DNA of 64,000 bases, taken from contig NC_134539.1 in NCBI RefSeq assembly GCF_050624435.1, positions 119,581,525-119,645,524 of the forward strand, written 5' to 3'. Numbering within the stretch: the first letter of the stretch is position 1; each line of letters begins with the position of its first letter. A program made the translations under genes and the position numbers. Source of the stretch: Tenrec ecaudatus. Lineage: Eukaryota > Chordata > Mammalia > Afrosoricida > Tenrecidae. Under the pieces are notes generated by a model, which was not told the origin of the DNA, did no database searches, and was given only the letters and a program-made list of their open reading frames with translations. Of the stretch, positions 14,601 to 29,600 are shown one piece after another.

Positions 14601-17600
14601 TCCATCTGACATCAGCAGTGATAATCCCTCATCCACGTCCTTTTCTGAATCCTGCTTCCCTATGTATGTTTGGCTGTGATCTTTTTAAATTGCCTTCAGC
14701 AAACTACTTGTATGTGATCTTAATGATATTAATTCTTCAATAATTCTTGTATTCTGTTGGATCATCTTTTGGGGAATGGGTAAAATATGAGTCTCTTCTA
14801 GTCAGATGGCCAATGCAGATTTTTTTGGCCTAGATGAGTTAGTAGTTCTGGTGTTGCATCTGTTTGTTGAGAAATCTCAGTTGGTACTTCATCAATCCCT
14901 TAAGCATGGTTTTGGTCAGTACCTTCAGTGACGTTTGGACTTCTTCAGTACCATTCATTCAAGATCATACGCTGCTTTCTGAAATGATTGGACACTGACC
15001 AGTTGTTTTTGCTTCTGTGAGACTGTATTTCTTCCATGTTCTTTTGATGCTTCCTGCAATCTGCATGTATTACATCTGATGCCTTTCCACAACTTGTCTG
15101 GTCTTTGATGCCTTTCCACAACTTGTCTGGTCTTCAGTCGTTAGTGTTGCATAAATCTGTTCCTGAGATGGTCTCTAAATTCAGGTAGGATAGACTCAAG
15201 GTTTTATTTTGACTCCTGTGGACTTTAATTGTAATCTCCAGCTTCTACTTGAACTTGGATCTGAGCAATTGATGGTCTGTTCTGCAGTCCACCCTTACCT
15301 TGTTCAGACTAGTATTAGGCTTCTCCATTGCCCTTTTCTATTAATGTAGTCAATTTGATTCTTATGTATCCTATCTGTCCCATCTAGTAGGGGCTATAGT
15401 GGGTATAGTCACCATTTATGTTGTTGAGAAAAGGTATTTCCAATGAATAGATTATTGGTCTTGCAAAATTTTATCATGCTATCCCAGCCTTGTTTCTGTC
15501 ACCAATCTCATATTTCCTAGCTTTCACATTCCAATTACCAGTAATTAACAGTGCATCTTGATGACATCTTTGACCAATTTCAGACTGCAGAGGTTGGTAG
15601 ATGACTCTGTTCCTTCATCCTTGGCATTAGTAGTTGGTGGGTAAATTTGAATAATAGTCATTTTGACTGGTCTTCCTTGTGGGCCTATGAATATTTTCTT
15701 TTCACTGACAGCACTGTATTTCAGACTAGATCTTGGAAATGTTCTTTGGGGCAATGAAAGGGATGCTGTTCCTCTTTAGTTTATCATTCCCAGCATAGTT
15801 GAACATATTCTAAGTGTCCAGTTCTAAATGGACAGTGTTCATCCACTTCAGCTGACGAGTGCCTAGAATATATATTTCCAAGCATATCATTTCACTTTTG
15901 ACAAGTTCTAATTTCCTAGCTTCATACTTTGTTGCAATTATTAATGAACGTTTGAAGCTATTGCTTCTCCTTTAGAGTCTCTTAGGAAGAGGATTCCCTT
16001 GGGCTGAAAGGCAGTCACTGTAACTGGGGAAGAGCTGCCTCCTCAGACTGCCTTTGACTTGAATAGCATGAATGGAGTAAAGCTTGCAGAAACTTCATTT
16101 GCTTATGTGGCACCACTCAAAATAAGTATATTTTGATTCCATAATTACTGCTCATGTTAAAATCCATGTTGGTTTTCAAAAGTAGCAAATGAACACGGAG
16201 GGAACTCTGACAAAATCAAAGAAGTTGTAAAACACCTCAAAAAACCAAGTTATTTTTGAAGATCTGCTTCCAGATCTCTTGTTTTTTTTTTTCATAAGTT
16301 GAATTTTTTTTTTGATAAGTTGTTTTGGGAAATGTTAGACAGTAATTTTGACAGAATGGCAGAGTCTGATGCATAGGAGGTCTCCTAGGTGCCGCGATCT
16401 TCTTGGCCAAAGGACCCAATGGCGATTACCGTCTTTTGGGCTCATTTGATGAGATTTATATTGGTGAACTTGGGTGACACCCATTGTATGGCCTGATTAA
16501 TTCCTTGACATTCTAAATTTTACTGACTTAAAAAATCCACACACATACACACAAAATCCACAATGTTTCCATGTTCCTTTTTTTAATTTAAAGTACTGAT
16601 ACAGAAACCTGAAGGTGCGTCCTAATAGCATGGATATAATTTAAAACATAGAATTAAATCATTCAGCTATCTGTGTACCAGTGTAGAGTGGGAGGTTTTC
16701 TGCAGATGGAAACACTGTAAGACACATTTGAGAGCCTGTAAGACTGACACTTTCATCAGTGTCATTCCTGTTTTCTTCAACAGCACCTGTCGGGGTGAGT
16801 TTGAAACTCGTAGGACGTGTCAGATCAGATTCTGTAATTAGTGGAGAGTACAACTGTTCCTAGATTGAAGTCCAGGACCAGGGATGGAAAGAAGCAGAAC
16901 TGTCTAAATATTTCACGTTTGCTTTGGTAAAGGAAGTTTGGATTGAATCAGTATTGGCAGTTAAAAGCTATGTCTTGTTTCATAGCTCGCACATCTTTAT
17001 GGCTATACAAAACACTTGAGAATTGGCACATATATCACGTTTCTTCTTTCTCTGAACCCTTCCTCCAAAGCTAGTAACTTTTAATCACTTGGGCACATGC
17101 TTACAGCTTTAGAAACAAACTGTCCATGGGAATGGGCTCTTGCCTCCTTTGTTCCAAGAAACATCTTGTTTTCTCCTACAAAGTCCACTTTAAAGGGATT
17201 TGAATAAAGGCTATAGAAGAGACTGAGAGGGTAACGAGCAGGAGAAAGAAACCGTGTCTCGGTTGAGAACCATGATGAAAAGTAGATTGTATGCTTTGTT
17301 CCTTTGGCCTTTATCATAGGGCATCCCTGGTTGCAAACAAATAGATGTATCGAGGCACCCAATTTGGCGTATTATCTGTGTGCAATTGCAGTTCAACTAA
17401 GCACAGTCCCAGAGTTCTCCAGTTGAATTGGAAATGCACTAGTGATTCTGTTCGTTTTATTGCATCCATTCCCCATTTTCTTTTTCCCGTTTCTCTAGCA
17501 ATTTTCAGAATTCAGCCGTCAAATGGAAAACTCATCTATGGTAACTTCAGTGATTACAAAAGAAAATGTGACTGTGGGTTATTCCATGTTATTTTCCAGA

Positions 17601-20600
17601 CAGGGCTTCCATCACTGACATTTGAGGTCTCACCAAAGCTTTAACATTTCCCAGAGCATTATACAAAAATCTATATCATTTGACTGTTTATACAACTGTA
17701 GAGCTGTTAACCCAGGAAGTGAGGGATTGTCTTGATTTGACCTAGCCCAGTGACTTGATATTACCACATTATTCTCAGAAAGTGGCTTACAACATGCACC
17801 AGGCCAGGGAATACTACTTTGTTTCCATATTGTGTACAGCTGCCTTGTCTTATACTCCCTATGTAATCACAGACACCTTTTAAAACACTAGACTGTGTGT
17901 CCAAATTAATCATGCTTTAGTAAATTAGTTTTTTCACATGAACTTATCGCTAACAAGCAAAAGTAAAACTTAAATATCAACTTCCAGCCTTGATGTTAGC
18001 AAGTCTTATGTATTTATTTTTCATTATTAAAAACACCCACAATTTTATTGCTCCTAACTCTTTCAATTAATCAGTTGATGAGTAATTTCAAAGGGCAAAA
18101 GGTCATACATACCATTTTAAGTAAAAACAAGAATTAGTCAAGACCTGTATTTTACAAAAATGCTTAAAAGCTCTTCAATTAAGACAATTCCTGTTTTACT
18201 TAGCAATGCTTTTTACCCGAGTATATTAGTCATTTCTGTTTTACTTATTTTTAATCCTGTTGCATGATTACACAAATGGGTCTTTTGGTACCATAGCAAC
18301 TCAGTTGCAATGTTTGAACTTTTTATTAAATCTATTTTTTGTGTCTAGGATAATTGCTACCCTCATAATAGATGAGATTCTGGGAGTAATTCCTAATATT
18401 AGCTTTTCCCCAAACAGCTCCCTAACAGGGGCTTATGATAAAAATACCTGTTATGAAACATTCTTCTGAATGTTCCTCGTGAAGACTAGAGGCGCATGTC
18501 CACCTGCATCTGCCTACCACGCTGAGCCTGGGTGCCTTGTGGCTCCTTTAAAGAGTGGAGCAAGGAGGCCACCGCAGCCACGGGCTTGTTTCATCTCTCT
18601 GTGGCCTACAAATCTGTCACCGGAATCCTTTTCCCCAACGTCCTTGTATCTTTACCAGTTTGAAGCGTAGCAGACGCACTGCAGAATTCTAAAATGCATC
18701 ACCTGTGGTAGATCGTTGCTTTTCAGTGGCTGGCCTTTCTGACCATCTCAGGCTTTCGAGGGGTTAAAGAGAGGTATTCGAGAGGTCTTTCACAAAGTTC
18801 CTGGAAACACTCCATTCTCTTTTCATCCCAATTTTCCACAAACTTTCCTTAAGTCCCTTTTGTGTTAGAAGAGATAGGGAAATGGAGAGTCCCTTAACTG
18901 TCATCAACTCTGGAGAGTGGCTGTGAAAGAAAAGTAGCAAAAAATTAAAAAGTAGCAATGACCCAATGCCAGCCCCCCTTGTGGACTTCATTATGAAGAT
19001 CTGCTTTTGAGCCTTCCCCTTGTAAACCGGGGGTGTGGCTGGCCGAGGGAGGTCTTGTGATGGGTCTTCTTGTCTTGTGTACAGTGCCTGAAAGGAAACG
19101 AATGCAGGTAAAAATCTCAGCCTGACGGAGTGGACAGCACTGCTGACAGGGGGTTCTCTCCACACCAGCCTGACTCCACCACGGCGGCTTTGCCTCTTGA
19201 AACTGGACAAGACACATCTTCCTCAGGAAGGCCCCTAAACCAATGGGTTTACTTTTCCATGTGACTGGAATCATTTCAATGTAGACCCTAAGAAGCAACT
19301 AAATGGCTAATTGAGGCCAGTGACCACTCTGCTGAACAACCAGTTACATGTGGCTCCCAGGCCTTAGCCGGCCCCTTCCCCCACAGTGTCACAGTGGGTC
19401 CTGCAAGCGCACCCTTCTGAGGACACACTCTGCTCCTTGGACAGATAAGCAAAGCGAAGTGTAGACATGCCCCATCACTTGCCTGTTCCCTTACAAACAG
19501 TAGTGGCAGTACTGGGAGTTGAACTCAGTTCTAAATAAGAAAAACATATGCACTCAGTTCTGTGCTGCCTCTCAAAATGACTAAAATGTATGTTTTGCGA
19601 AATGAACCCTTTACCATTGGGTTGTGGGGTTGGTTTTTAGTTTTTGTTTTTTTACATGAGACTCATAGTTGAATGAGAAAACCGGACCCCTGGTTTTATT
19701 TTGGGGGGACTAATGTAGATTAGATTGATTTTTCTGTTCTCACACTCTACCACAGCAATAAGGCGTCAAAATTGACCAAAATGATGATTAGGTAAGTAAT
19801 TGCTTAATTAAAAATGGGAAATTAGGAAACATTTTCACTTTAGCTTTAAGGTACCATGTTTTAAAATTAATTTGCCATGCATATATCTTTTGGATGAATA
19901 TATTTTAAAGGAACAGTTTTTAATAGGATGAAAGGAGCCATGTTTTAGGCAGGGAATATGTAAACCTTTTAAAATACAAATAAACAGACAAGGTATGAAG
20001 TGACTAACCTAATGTCAAGCAGCAGATGCATTGGTAAATAAACCACCTAGCTTTTTGAATAATTTTTTAATTTCCAAAGACAGTTATGTGTAGATGCAAA
20101 ATCAATGTGGGTTTTTTACAATCAAATTTTACAACCCAACCGCCAATTCTAAATGTAGTTAATTCTAACGTAGCATAAAGTGAAGACAGTTTGCTTCCCT
20201 AGCGTTTAGAGCCTGTTGCTGAGTCGTGAGCTTGCCTCTAATTGTGGGGTTTTATTTCCCTTTCAGATATAGAGGACTTAAAATATGCTGCTTTGGGGAC
20301 CTACAGTAGCAATTTTGCAGTGAGCGCGCTTTCAAGCTTTGACTGGTCAGACAGGGATGATGCCTCTCAAGGCAGAAAACTCTCTCCATTTGTCCTCTCA
20401 GCAGGAAGCGGGTCCTCCCCAGCTGCCTCCGTGCTTCAAAAGAAAGAGACTTCCTTTGGCAGTTCTGAAAGCAGCACCGTGCCCTCTCTCTCCAAAGTAA
20501 CCACCTTTCCCAGTGAGGATGCCCTTCCAGAGGCGACCTTTGCAGCATTTGCCAATTTTAAAGATGGAATTCCTCAGGCCAGCGAGCAAAAGGACTATGA

Positions 20601-23600
20601 CAGCAGGCACTACAAAGAATTCACAAGCCAAGACCCCCCTTCAGCCGACCGGAGCCAAGAGGGCACATGTTCCAGCCCAGCTTCGAGTGGCGCGTCCCAT
20701 GAAACCCCACAGGAATGCCCGGATGACTTTGGGGAGTTTCAGAGTGAGAAACCCAAGATCAGCAAGTTTGACTTTTTACTGGCCAGTTCACAGAGTAAGA
20801 TGAAATCCAGCGAAGAAATGATCAAAAGTGAGCTGGCCACGTTTGACCTGTCTGTTCAAGGTGGGTAGCTTCCACGTGGATTGTGCTGCTGGCGCTCCTC
20901 CCACTTGAGGGGGGGCTTAGGGTTCTTTCTCAAGAATAAAAGTTGGGTCCCCGGTTTAGCAGGAAGTAGATTTCCCAACCTTTGAGAGCAGATTCTATTA
21001 GTGGTAACTAAAAAGATTTCCATGATTGAATTGAAGTCAATTCACTGTTGCTCAGTAAACCTCTTTTGTGGGCTAAAAACAAGCACAGAGCACAGTCTGT
21101 TTTTCATTAGTTTATTGATGGGAGGTATGCTGTGTGCAAGACACCAGAGCAGTGGATTGGATCCACTTGTGGGCAGTTTAGCTCTGGTCTTGCTCTGGGT
21201 TATAAACGGTGTCTTAGAACCTAGAGATTCCCATGTAGATCTAGATCCAGCCAACAGACCAGTTTTGATTGCCCCCGTGTTAATATTTAAGAATCATGAG
21301 AGATTTCATTATCTGGATTTCTAGCATTTTGTAAAAAGCTACTGTATTTGGCAGTAGTGGGCCTGCAAGCAGAGCCCACTGATCCTTGGAGCTGAGTAGC
21401 AATGTCCCCTTTTGATGGGCCAAGCTCCCCCCAGTTTGCCACAGTCCCCACCACTCCCTATCTTCAGCTGACCCGCTTTGGTCATTTACTTTTTTTGCCT
21501 GGTCTATGTAGGTATATGGGTTTCCCTCTTCTGTAATCCCATCCTAACAGAAGGGATCATTGATGAGATTGAAATACTGAGCAGCTCGGTAACAATTCCT
21601 AACTAAGCAAACTTTAACAGAGTGACCCTACAGAACTGCGTAGGAAAACCCCGTAAGGTTTACAAAGGCACAAATCCTTTACAAAAGCAGATTTCCTCAA
21701 CTTCTCATGCACAAGAGCAGGTGGGTTCAAACCATAGACCTCTCAGGTAGCATTGCAATGTTTAACGCACTGCCATACAAATTCACAACGAATGATGCAG
21801 TAGTGACACAAGTCTTACAAATTGGTATTTGCTAAGTCACTTTTATCTAATGTTCTGCACTTAGACTCACAGGAGACAACTGATAGCTCAGAGAAGCATC
21901 CTGGGGAAAATTAAAGGCAGGAAAGGCTTCAACATGTAGCTTCCTAGGCAGAACTAAGCTGAGTCAAGCAAACCTTTGGCTGTGCCATCATCCACTTTCA
22001 GGGTCTCACAGGAGAAGTTTGAGCCTGGGAGATAAAGAAATGAGCCGTCCCTCTCCTGCCCCGGCTTTGGAGCAGCCTTTCCGAGACCGCTCAAGCACCC
22101 TGAGTGAGAAGCCCGCTCTGCCTGTCATCCGGGACAAGTACAAAGATCTGACAGGAGAAGTGGAGGTGAGCACCCCTGCAGCCAAGGCAAAGGCATGAGG
22201 GCCCCAAGGAAAAGGGCCCTGGGCCTTCACATGGAAAACTGAGGTGCAGAGAGTCGCAAGATGCCAGGCATCATGTCATTCAAGCTAGTCGTGGATGACA
22301 ACACCAGGTGCAGCCTCCCTGGAAAGAGTGACCCTAAACTTAGTGACGGAAACTTCCCAGAGCTCACACTTTACCATCTTCCTGGTCAAGCTTCAAAGTG
22401 GGGAAGCCTGGAAAATTATTCTGGAGTATCTAATTCGCAGCCAACACCCTTAGCTCTCCTCCTTCCTGTTCTTTATCACACAGCGTCCTGACTGACGCAG
22501 AAAGCCAATGGTTTGACGTGAACTTTCAGACTAGACCCCTTTATGGCGAATCCCGCAAAGGAAGGTTTTAGGTGTTACTGGAAGAAGGGGAAAATGCTTA
22601 CAGAGGGAAACTGCTATAAACTGCTTCCCTCTGATTTGCAGTTACGTGCTCTGAAGTCACAATCATTGGTGATTTATAATAATCAGTAGTGAGTTCAAAA
22701 AGATAAGCTCGGCTTGAGCTAAAATTATTTAAATAATAACAGTGTCTTCCAGAGACCTTCGAATTGATAGGAGTCATAAATAAAGGATTCCGGGCATGCC
22801 CATTTAAAACCCAGTTTTTCCCCTACTGTTCACAGGAGAATGAGAGATACGCATATGAATGGCAGCGCTGCCTGGGGAGTGCTCTGGATGTGAGTATTTC
22901 TCTCTTGGTGGTGCCATGGTCCTGCCCATAGCAGAGGCGGCGTCTTGGGCCATTTTGTTTTCTGATTGGTTCATTGAATAGACAGAAGAAAACTTGGGAG
23001 CATTACCTTGCCGGCCTTGCATAGCCTCAGTGAAAAAAAATCAGAGCTCATCTTACAAGGCTTCTTTCACAGATGTAGCAGCAGACTCTAGCTCTGTTGT
23101 TCCCTCATCTCACTGTGTTTGAGAAATAACCAAAGCGGCACCGTTCACTCTGCCTGTATTAAAATAATGTAAGTTGGGGGATCTCTGTCTTCTGTCTTCC
23201 GAAGAGAGGAGAAGATTGTTTCTCTTAGGTTAAAAGTAACTTCTCAGCTTTGTTTCAGCATAGTCACACACATATCTGCTCCTCATGCTTTTACAGAGCC
23301 TATTGGCATTTTGCTAAGTTGTCTGCTAACAGTAAATTGATTTGCAGTGAATTCTCCCAGTTAACTACGGCGATGTGTGATGTGATTTTTGTTTCTCGTA
23401 GGTTATCAAGAAGGCCAATGATACCTTGAATGGAATCAGTAGCAGTACTGTTTGCACAGAAGTCATCCAGTCAGCTCCGGGCATGGAGTATTTATTAGGT
23501 GTGTGCCTTTATACTTTTCTTATTTAAAGTCACAACACTGCATTGTTTTCAGGGCCTCCTTATTTTGATCTAGATCCCGTAAACCCCAGAGGGCTTCCCT

Positions 23601-26600
23601 TAGTAGTGTCTGCATTTGGAGATAAGACCCTTCAGTCAGTCACAGGCAATAACAGCTATTTAACATAGGTCTCTGTGGTCAAGTTTCCAGAGTCCCTGTT
23701 ATGCACATCATAGCAATGGTATAAAATTACATCTGTGATCCTAGTTTGAAGCAGAGTCTGAACTAGGTGAGGCCCGAACATCATTTTGTCTCCAACCACT
23801 GCCTGACCATGCTCTGTGTGGATTCTTTGTGTGAGATCACAAGCAGATTCCTTCGCTTCTACTGGTAAACATCCCTATTTGATTTAAAACCTCTCTGTCC
23901 AGATCAGCATCCAACCTTCCTTAAACTTGGGACTTGGCTGTGGACCCTAATCTGTTTCAGATGTGTTTTCAAATATCACCTAAGTGCGACCTTCCCTGGC
24001 CTCCTCTATCCAACCTGCCTCTCCTGCCACCTCACTCACCAGTACTTCCTGCCCCTCCCGCTGCTTCCTGTTCTCCTTGCCCTTACCCTTAATGTTTGAT
24101 AGCTTGTTCTGGTTTGCTGTCTCCCATGCTCCCTCCATTAGAATGAAGCTACAAGGAAGCCAAGATTTCTGTTGTGTTCACTACTATGCCCCTGACACCT
24201 TGAATAGGACCTTACCTGTAGTGGTCACTCAGACACAGCACCTCAGTGGTTGAATCGTGAACAAGCTCTCCTTTATTCTGCCACTCACTCTAGTCGAGTT
24301 CCTCCTTTCCTGCTTAAACAAGCCCCACCACCTAAGTAGTTGTCCATCAGGAAATGGGAAATCTGGTCTACCCCTCTGGTAGGTCTCCTAAAGGTGACAA
24401 TGGCCCTTGCCCTTCCCCTAGGCCAGGAAGAGGAAAAAGTCATAGTGCTGATGATACACCACTCTGAAGACTCCCTTGTAATTCCTCTAGTCTTTAAAGA
24501 CAAGGTCGTGGGCGTGAGGATGGAGGTGGAGGTGGAGGTAGAGATGTGACAGTGGCTTCTTTAGGATGGGACAGGCCTTGGTGTCTATTACTAATCAGCC
24601 ACAACTCGGAGATCACTGGGTAAGAGCCAGGCTGCATCTGTGCCCTGTGGGAAGATATGTATAGCCACAGAACAGATAAATCGTTGGAAATTCAGGAGAT
24701 TGAGATATTTCTTAATTACTTTGTGATGTTATTGGCATTTAGAGTCTCTTAAACTTTGAATATTCATGTTTCAGCCAGTGTAATGGGATTTCCCAAATTC
24801 AAACAAATGGGCTCATTAAGAAGTGGGTGGAGGGGAACGCATACTTGCATAATACTATTCTTTGGTCACTGTTCTAAGCTATTCAGATATGAGCTTATTT
24901 AATTCTCTTAAGAACCCTTTGAGGAAGTTCAGCTGTTGACCCAGTTTGCAGGTGAGAAAACAGAGAGACAAGATGACTTGCCCAAGGGTACAAGGTTGGC
25001 AAATGGCAGAGCTGGAATTTGAACTTGAATTCCACATCTATTAGCCCGAGTGACACAGTGGTTAAGACACTTGGCTGCCCACCAGCACCAGCAGTGCCAA
25101 GGGAGAAAGATGTGACAGCTTCCATAAAGATTTACAGCTGTGGAGACCCTCTGCAGGAGACCCTACAGAGGGCGATGGGTCAGAAATAGATTGCTCAGCC
25201 GTGGTTTGCTTCATGGAGTGCCACAGCCTGCAGTAAGAGCTCCACGGGGCTGAGTGGAGTAAGATCGCCTCTGTCCAGGAATGCTTAATTCCAGCAAAGG
25301 AAACCAGCAAGTAATAATGCCTCACTCTTGTCTTCTCTCACTCTCCGCACTTCCTACACCCTCACTCTGTCAGGTGTCGTCGAGGTGTACAGGGTAACCA
25401 AACGTGTGGAGCTGGGGATCAAGGCCACCGCAGTGTGCAGTGAGAAACTCCAGCAGCTGCTGAAGGACATTGATAAAGTGTGGAATAACCTCATCGGCTT
25501 CATGTCACTTGCCACACTCACGGTAAGCCCACTGGACAATTCAGGTGCTGTTTTTCCCCCCAGAAACTTAAAGCTAGAAAAGGGGACAGTGTTCCTGTGA
25601 GGGCGCTGCCTGGAGTGGGAAGGTGCCTCTGGCTCGTGCTAAAGGAGCATGAGGACCCTTGTCCCATTTGTGGAATAGTGCAGATTGCGCCTCAGGAACG
25701 AAGAGTATAGGAAAGCCTCACTTTCTCCGCATCCTTCTTAACGCACATCACATATGCATGCTTTATGAAGCATGTCTTTGCATGCTTTTGTTTTTAGTCA
25801 TTCGCGTTTGCTGTGTCTCCTTTTAAAAGCTGTGTGACGCACCAGGTTTTCCTCCAACATGCCTCACCGCTCCCTTTTATTAACTTTTGGATTGTTTTCA
25901 TGATAAATAGTCCTGTGAATATCTTTAAACAATTGACTGTTTCTTCTTTTGTGGATATGTTCCTCAAAATGGACCTCGTACAAGGTCAGACTGTGTGCAT
26001 GTATGCACACAGACACATGCATAATGCATATCTGGTTCATGTTTGGTTCCTTAGATGGCTTTGCAGCTAGTTTAGACTGGTTGACGGTGATACCAGCGGC
26101 ATGTATGATGTAAATAAGCTATGTTCTAGCTTTCCCTGTAGACTTCTGAGCTTGACAAGTGTATCGTTCCCTAAAGTTGTTTGTGACTTACATGTCCTTT
26201 TCTGAAAAGGCTTTGCAGTATTCAAAATAATAATTTACTCTTTCTTGTGCATATAAATTGTTATCTCTGGATTTTTTGTTAAATGGAATATGGTTATTGA
26301 CCTTATCTATTTTTTGATTTTTTAATTGTTATGGGATAATAGTTTTATTTTTAATATTTATTAGGTAGTAACCTTTTATTCGTTACTTTATTTTTCTATT
26401 ACTGTTCCTTTGTACATTTCATTAGGCAAAGCTGTTTTATTTTTATATATTCATGCCTATCCCGTTTGTCTCTTATGAGATCCTTTATTTCCACATTAAT
26501 AAAACTTTATCTTCCTTCTACAGCTGGAATAAATATACCATTCCATTTTCCTCTCTTTTTTTTTTCTTCTTTTACATTTAACTGTGTGGCCCATCTGAAC

Positions 26601-29600
26601 GAGATAGCAACCATGTGGTAAGACTCTGTTCTTATTGCACTGTACTGATAGCCAGGGAGGTGCCCAGCCATCCCAATAGCACATCTTAAATAGCAAATCC
26701 TCTCACTGTTAATAGGTTGCTTCTCCTTTGTAGTTTTCAGTTCTTAGCTTAAATTATTTCCTATTTTGTTCCCTTAGACTCATTTTTCCAATATATAGTC
26801 TACAATCATACAGTAATTTTTAAAAACAGTATGGTTCTGGCCAATCGAGTGAGAAATGAAGTGTAAATATTTTGAGAGACAAAATATGCTCGTTTGATGT
26901 GATATGAAATGTATTGGCAAAAAATGCATAGCGTCTCCAAACACCAACAGTTAGCAAGTATAATAAACTGTAAATGTTGTGCTTGCCATGCAGTAAACTG
27001 ACCTCCAAGCTAGGGTTAGGGTTCCATTCTTCATCGCCTGTCAGGCTGTTCTACACACCAAGGCCACGCTGTTCTCTCTCAAATGCAAATATTATCATGT
27101 CATTTGAATCCTATTTAAAATCCTGCAGTGGCACTCCATAGTCTCCAGGGTCAAGTTCAAACTCCTTAGCTGAACATCCCAGCTTTTTCCGCCCTTGGCC
27201 TGCACTTGCCTCTCTGTTAGGCAGCTTTTGCCTCAGAGGCTGTACTTCATTTTCCTTGGAAGTCATCCTACGCTCCCTTCAGTCGCTCCTGTGTGTGTCT
27301 GTCCAAAATGGATTTTCTACCATAGCACCTCACACACTTGTTGGTCACTGTGGGTTTCCTTGTTTTTGCCCACTGGCTTGTCAACTCTTTGAGAGCAAGA
27401 CTGTGTCCTTATTCCTGTTCTGATACAGGAAGCCTGTATTGTTCCTTATTGCTGGAACCTTTTGTTTGCTGAGGGTTTTTTGCTTTGTGTTTGTTTGTGT
27501 ATATATATGTGTGTTGTTGTTTCATCTTTTATTTTGAGACATGATAGAAAAACCCTACGGGTACACATCAAAATTATAGTTGATATTAAGACAAACTCAT
27601 CAGAAAGCTCTGTCAGCTAACCTGGAAGCTTTCAGTCAGGTTCTATGATTGACATGTTATTCTTTTTGTTTAATACTCTTTTGAACCACACGGTTTGTTT
27701 GTTTGTTTGATGCGGGTTTTTTAAAGATGCTAGATACCTTGCATTTGTTGTATTTCTTAACTATTAAAGTTGGCAATTGATGGGTTATGTTTTTAATCAC
27801 TACTGGCACAGTAGTTAAGCATTTGGCTGTGAACCAAAAAGTCAAAGGTTCAAACCCACCAGCTGCTCTGAGAGAGAAAGCTGTGGCTGTCAGTTTAACA
27901 GAGTTACAGCCTTGGAAACCTTAGGAGGCAGTTCCGACTGTGTCCAACAGGGGTCACTGTGAATTAGACTCAACTTCAAGACTGTGTGAGTTTGGTGAAA
28001 CAAAGGGAAGTGAGAGTAGGGAAGATAAGATAGAGCCTGCAAGTAAGTACTATAGACAAAAAGCCTTGCTTTCTAAAGTGTAGGGGCCCTGGTAGTATAG
28101 TGGTTACATCAGTAGTTCAAAACCACTGGGCACTTCTCGGTAGAAAGATGTGGCTTTCTACTTCCGTAAACAGTAACAGTCTCAGAAACTTAAAGGGGCA
28201 GGAAGTTTGATTTTCTGAAGTGTATGTCTTTGTTTGAGGCTGCCAATCAGTGGTAAGAAGACATGTTCAATGACGTGATTTACTGTAGCTGTAATATAAG
28301 CCTAGAATTCAGGAGACGGATACTTTTTCTAGTAATATAATCAGAGGGGAAACGCTAATGGAACCCACATTATATTTTAAAATAACTTTCTAGTTAACTA
28401 AAGGAACAGGTTTTATCAAGTAGTTATATCTCTCAATATAGGCAGAATGGTATAACTTCAAAAGTGCATTTTAACAGGAGTCTAAGTGTGGGAAAAAATT
28501 GAGTGAGTGGTAAACTGGAAAACAGTGTGGCGATGTTGACTGACAGCACAGGTCTTGGGTCTTGGGAAGAAAATCCCCAAATCAGTAAGAACTAGAGCAA
28601 CAGCCCAGGGAGAAGAGGAGTTCATAAAAGAGAAGGCACCACTCACCAGGTGGACATTAATGCACATGAAAACAAAGTTTTGACTTGAACCTGGCCAAAC
28701 TTCAGTTTGTTTGGTCGGTTTGAATCAAGGTGAGCTGTACCTTAAGAAGGGAATATGACTTGATACCACCCCCCTTGGGGAAGGAGTTTGGCAGTGTGCT
28801 ACTGCTTCACTGTGAACTCCCAGGGGAGGGACCAAGACCACACTTCGTTCATCTTTTGGCTCTTTGTCTGAACATAGTGCTGGCCACTGCATAAACACCC
28901 AATAAAAATTAAGTGCATTAACGGGATTCCGACTTTTCAAAGTTCAGAATAGTTGACTCAGGAATTCTACCTCTGGGAACACTTCTTCCTAAAGCAACAA
29001 GTGTATATACCATCTCACCTAAAGGAGTGAGGTAGATGCACAGATGGGTGAGTTGAGTGGGTTTATCCACACCTCTGGCAAGATACAGAGTATTTTCTTT
29101 ATTCTAGAAAGTTCCCGCGTGTTCCTTCTTAGTCATCACGCGACACAGAGGCAGCCCCTGTACAATTATTTTTTTTCCTACCAAGGATTACTTTTGCCAA
29201 GGCCTTTTTAAAGAAGCCATGGAGTTTGGTTTTGTTAATTTTCAAGAGAGCTGTTTGGGTTTGGTAGCCCATCCGATGTGTAAGTGTTGTTCTATGCAGG
29301 GGTGAGCTCTGAAGCGGGTTCGGTTCCAGACCACCGCCACATACAACCAACATCTGTGTTTCAATTCAACTGTAGCTCAGTCAACAGACTCCAGGGACTC
29401 CGTGGTATAGAGGCCCCCAACATGGACACTGTAACCCGAGGGGTGTGATTACAGTTGTGCACGAAGCTGTCAGCCCTTCACACCATCGATGAGTTTTTGA
29501 ATACCGAAATGCCACTGTCAGGCTTCTTGATTCTGATAATGCTGATAGCAATAATTATTTTTTATTTTGCACCTGGGACCTACTGGGCGTTGTGCCTATA

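Noticed and set aside
18764-19298. 117- and 148-codon overlapping - strand frames
   Set aside because: They overlap in different frames, lie in intronic DNA, and show no recognisable content.
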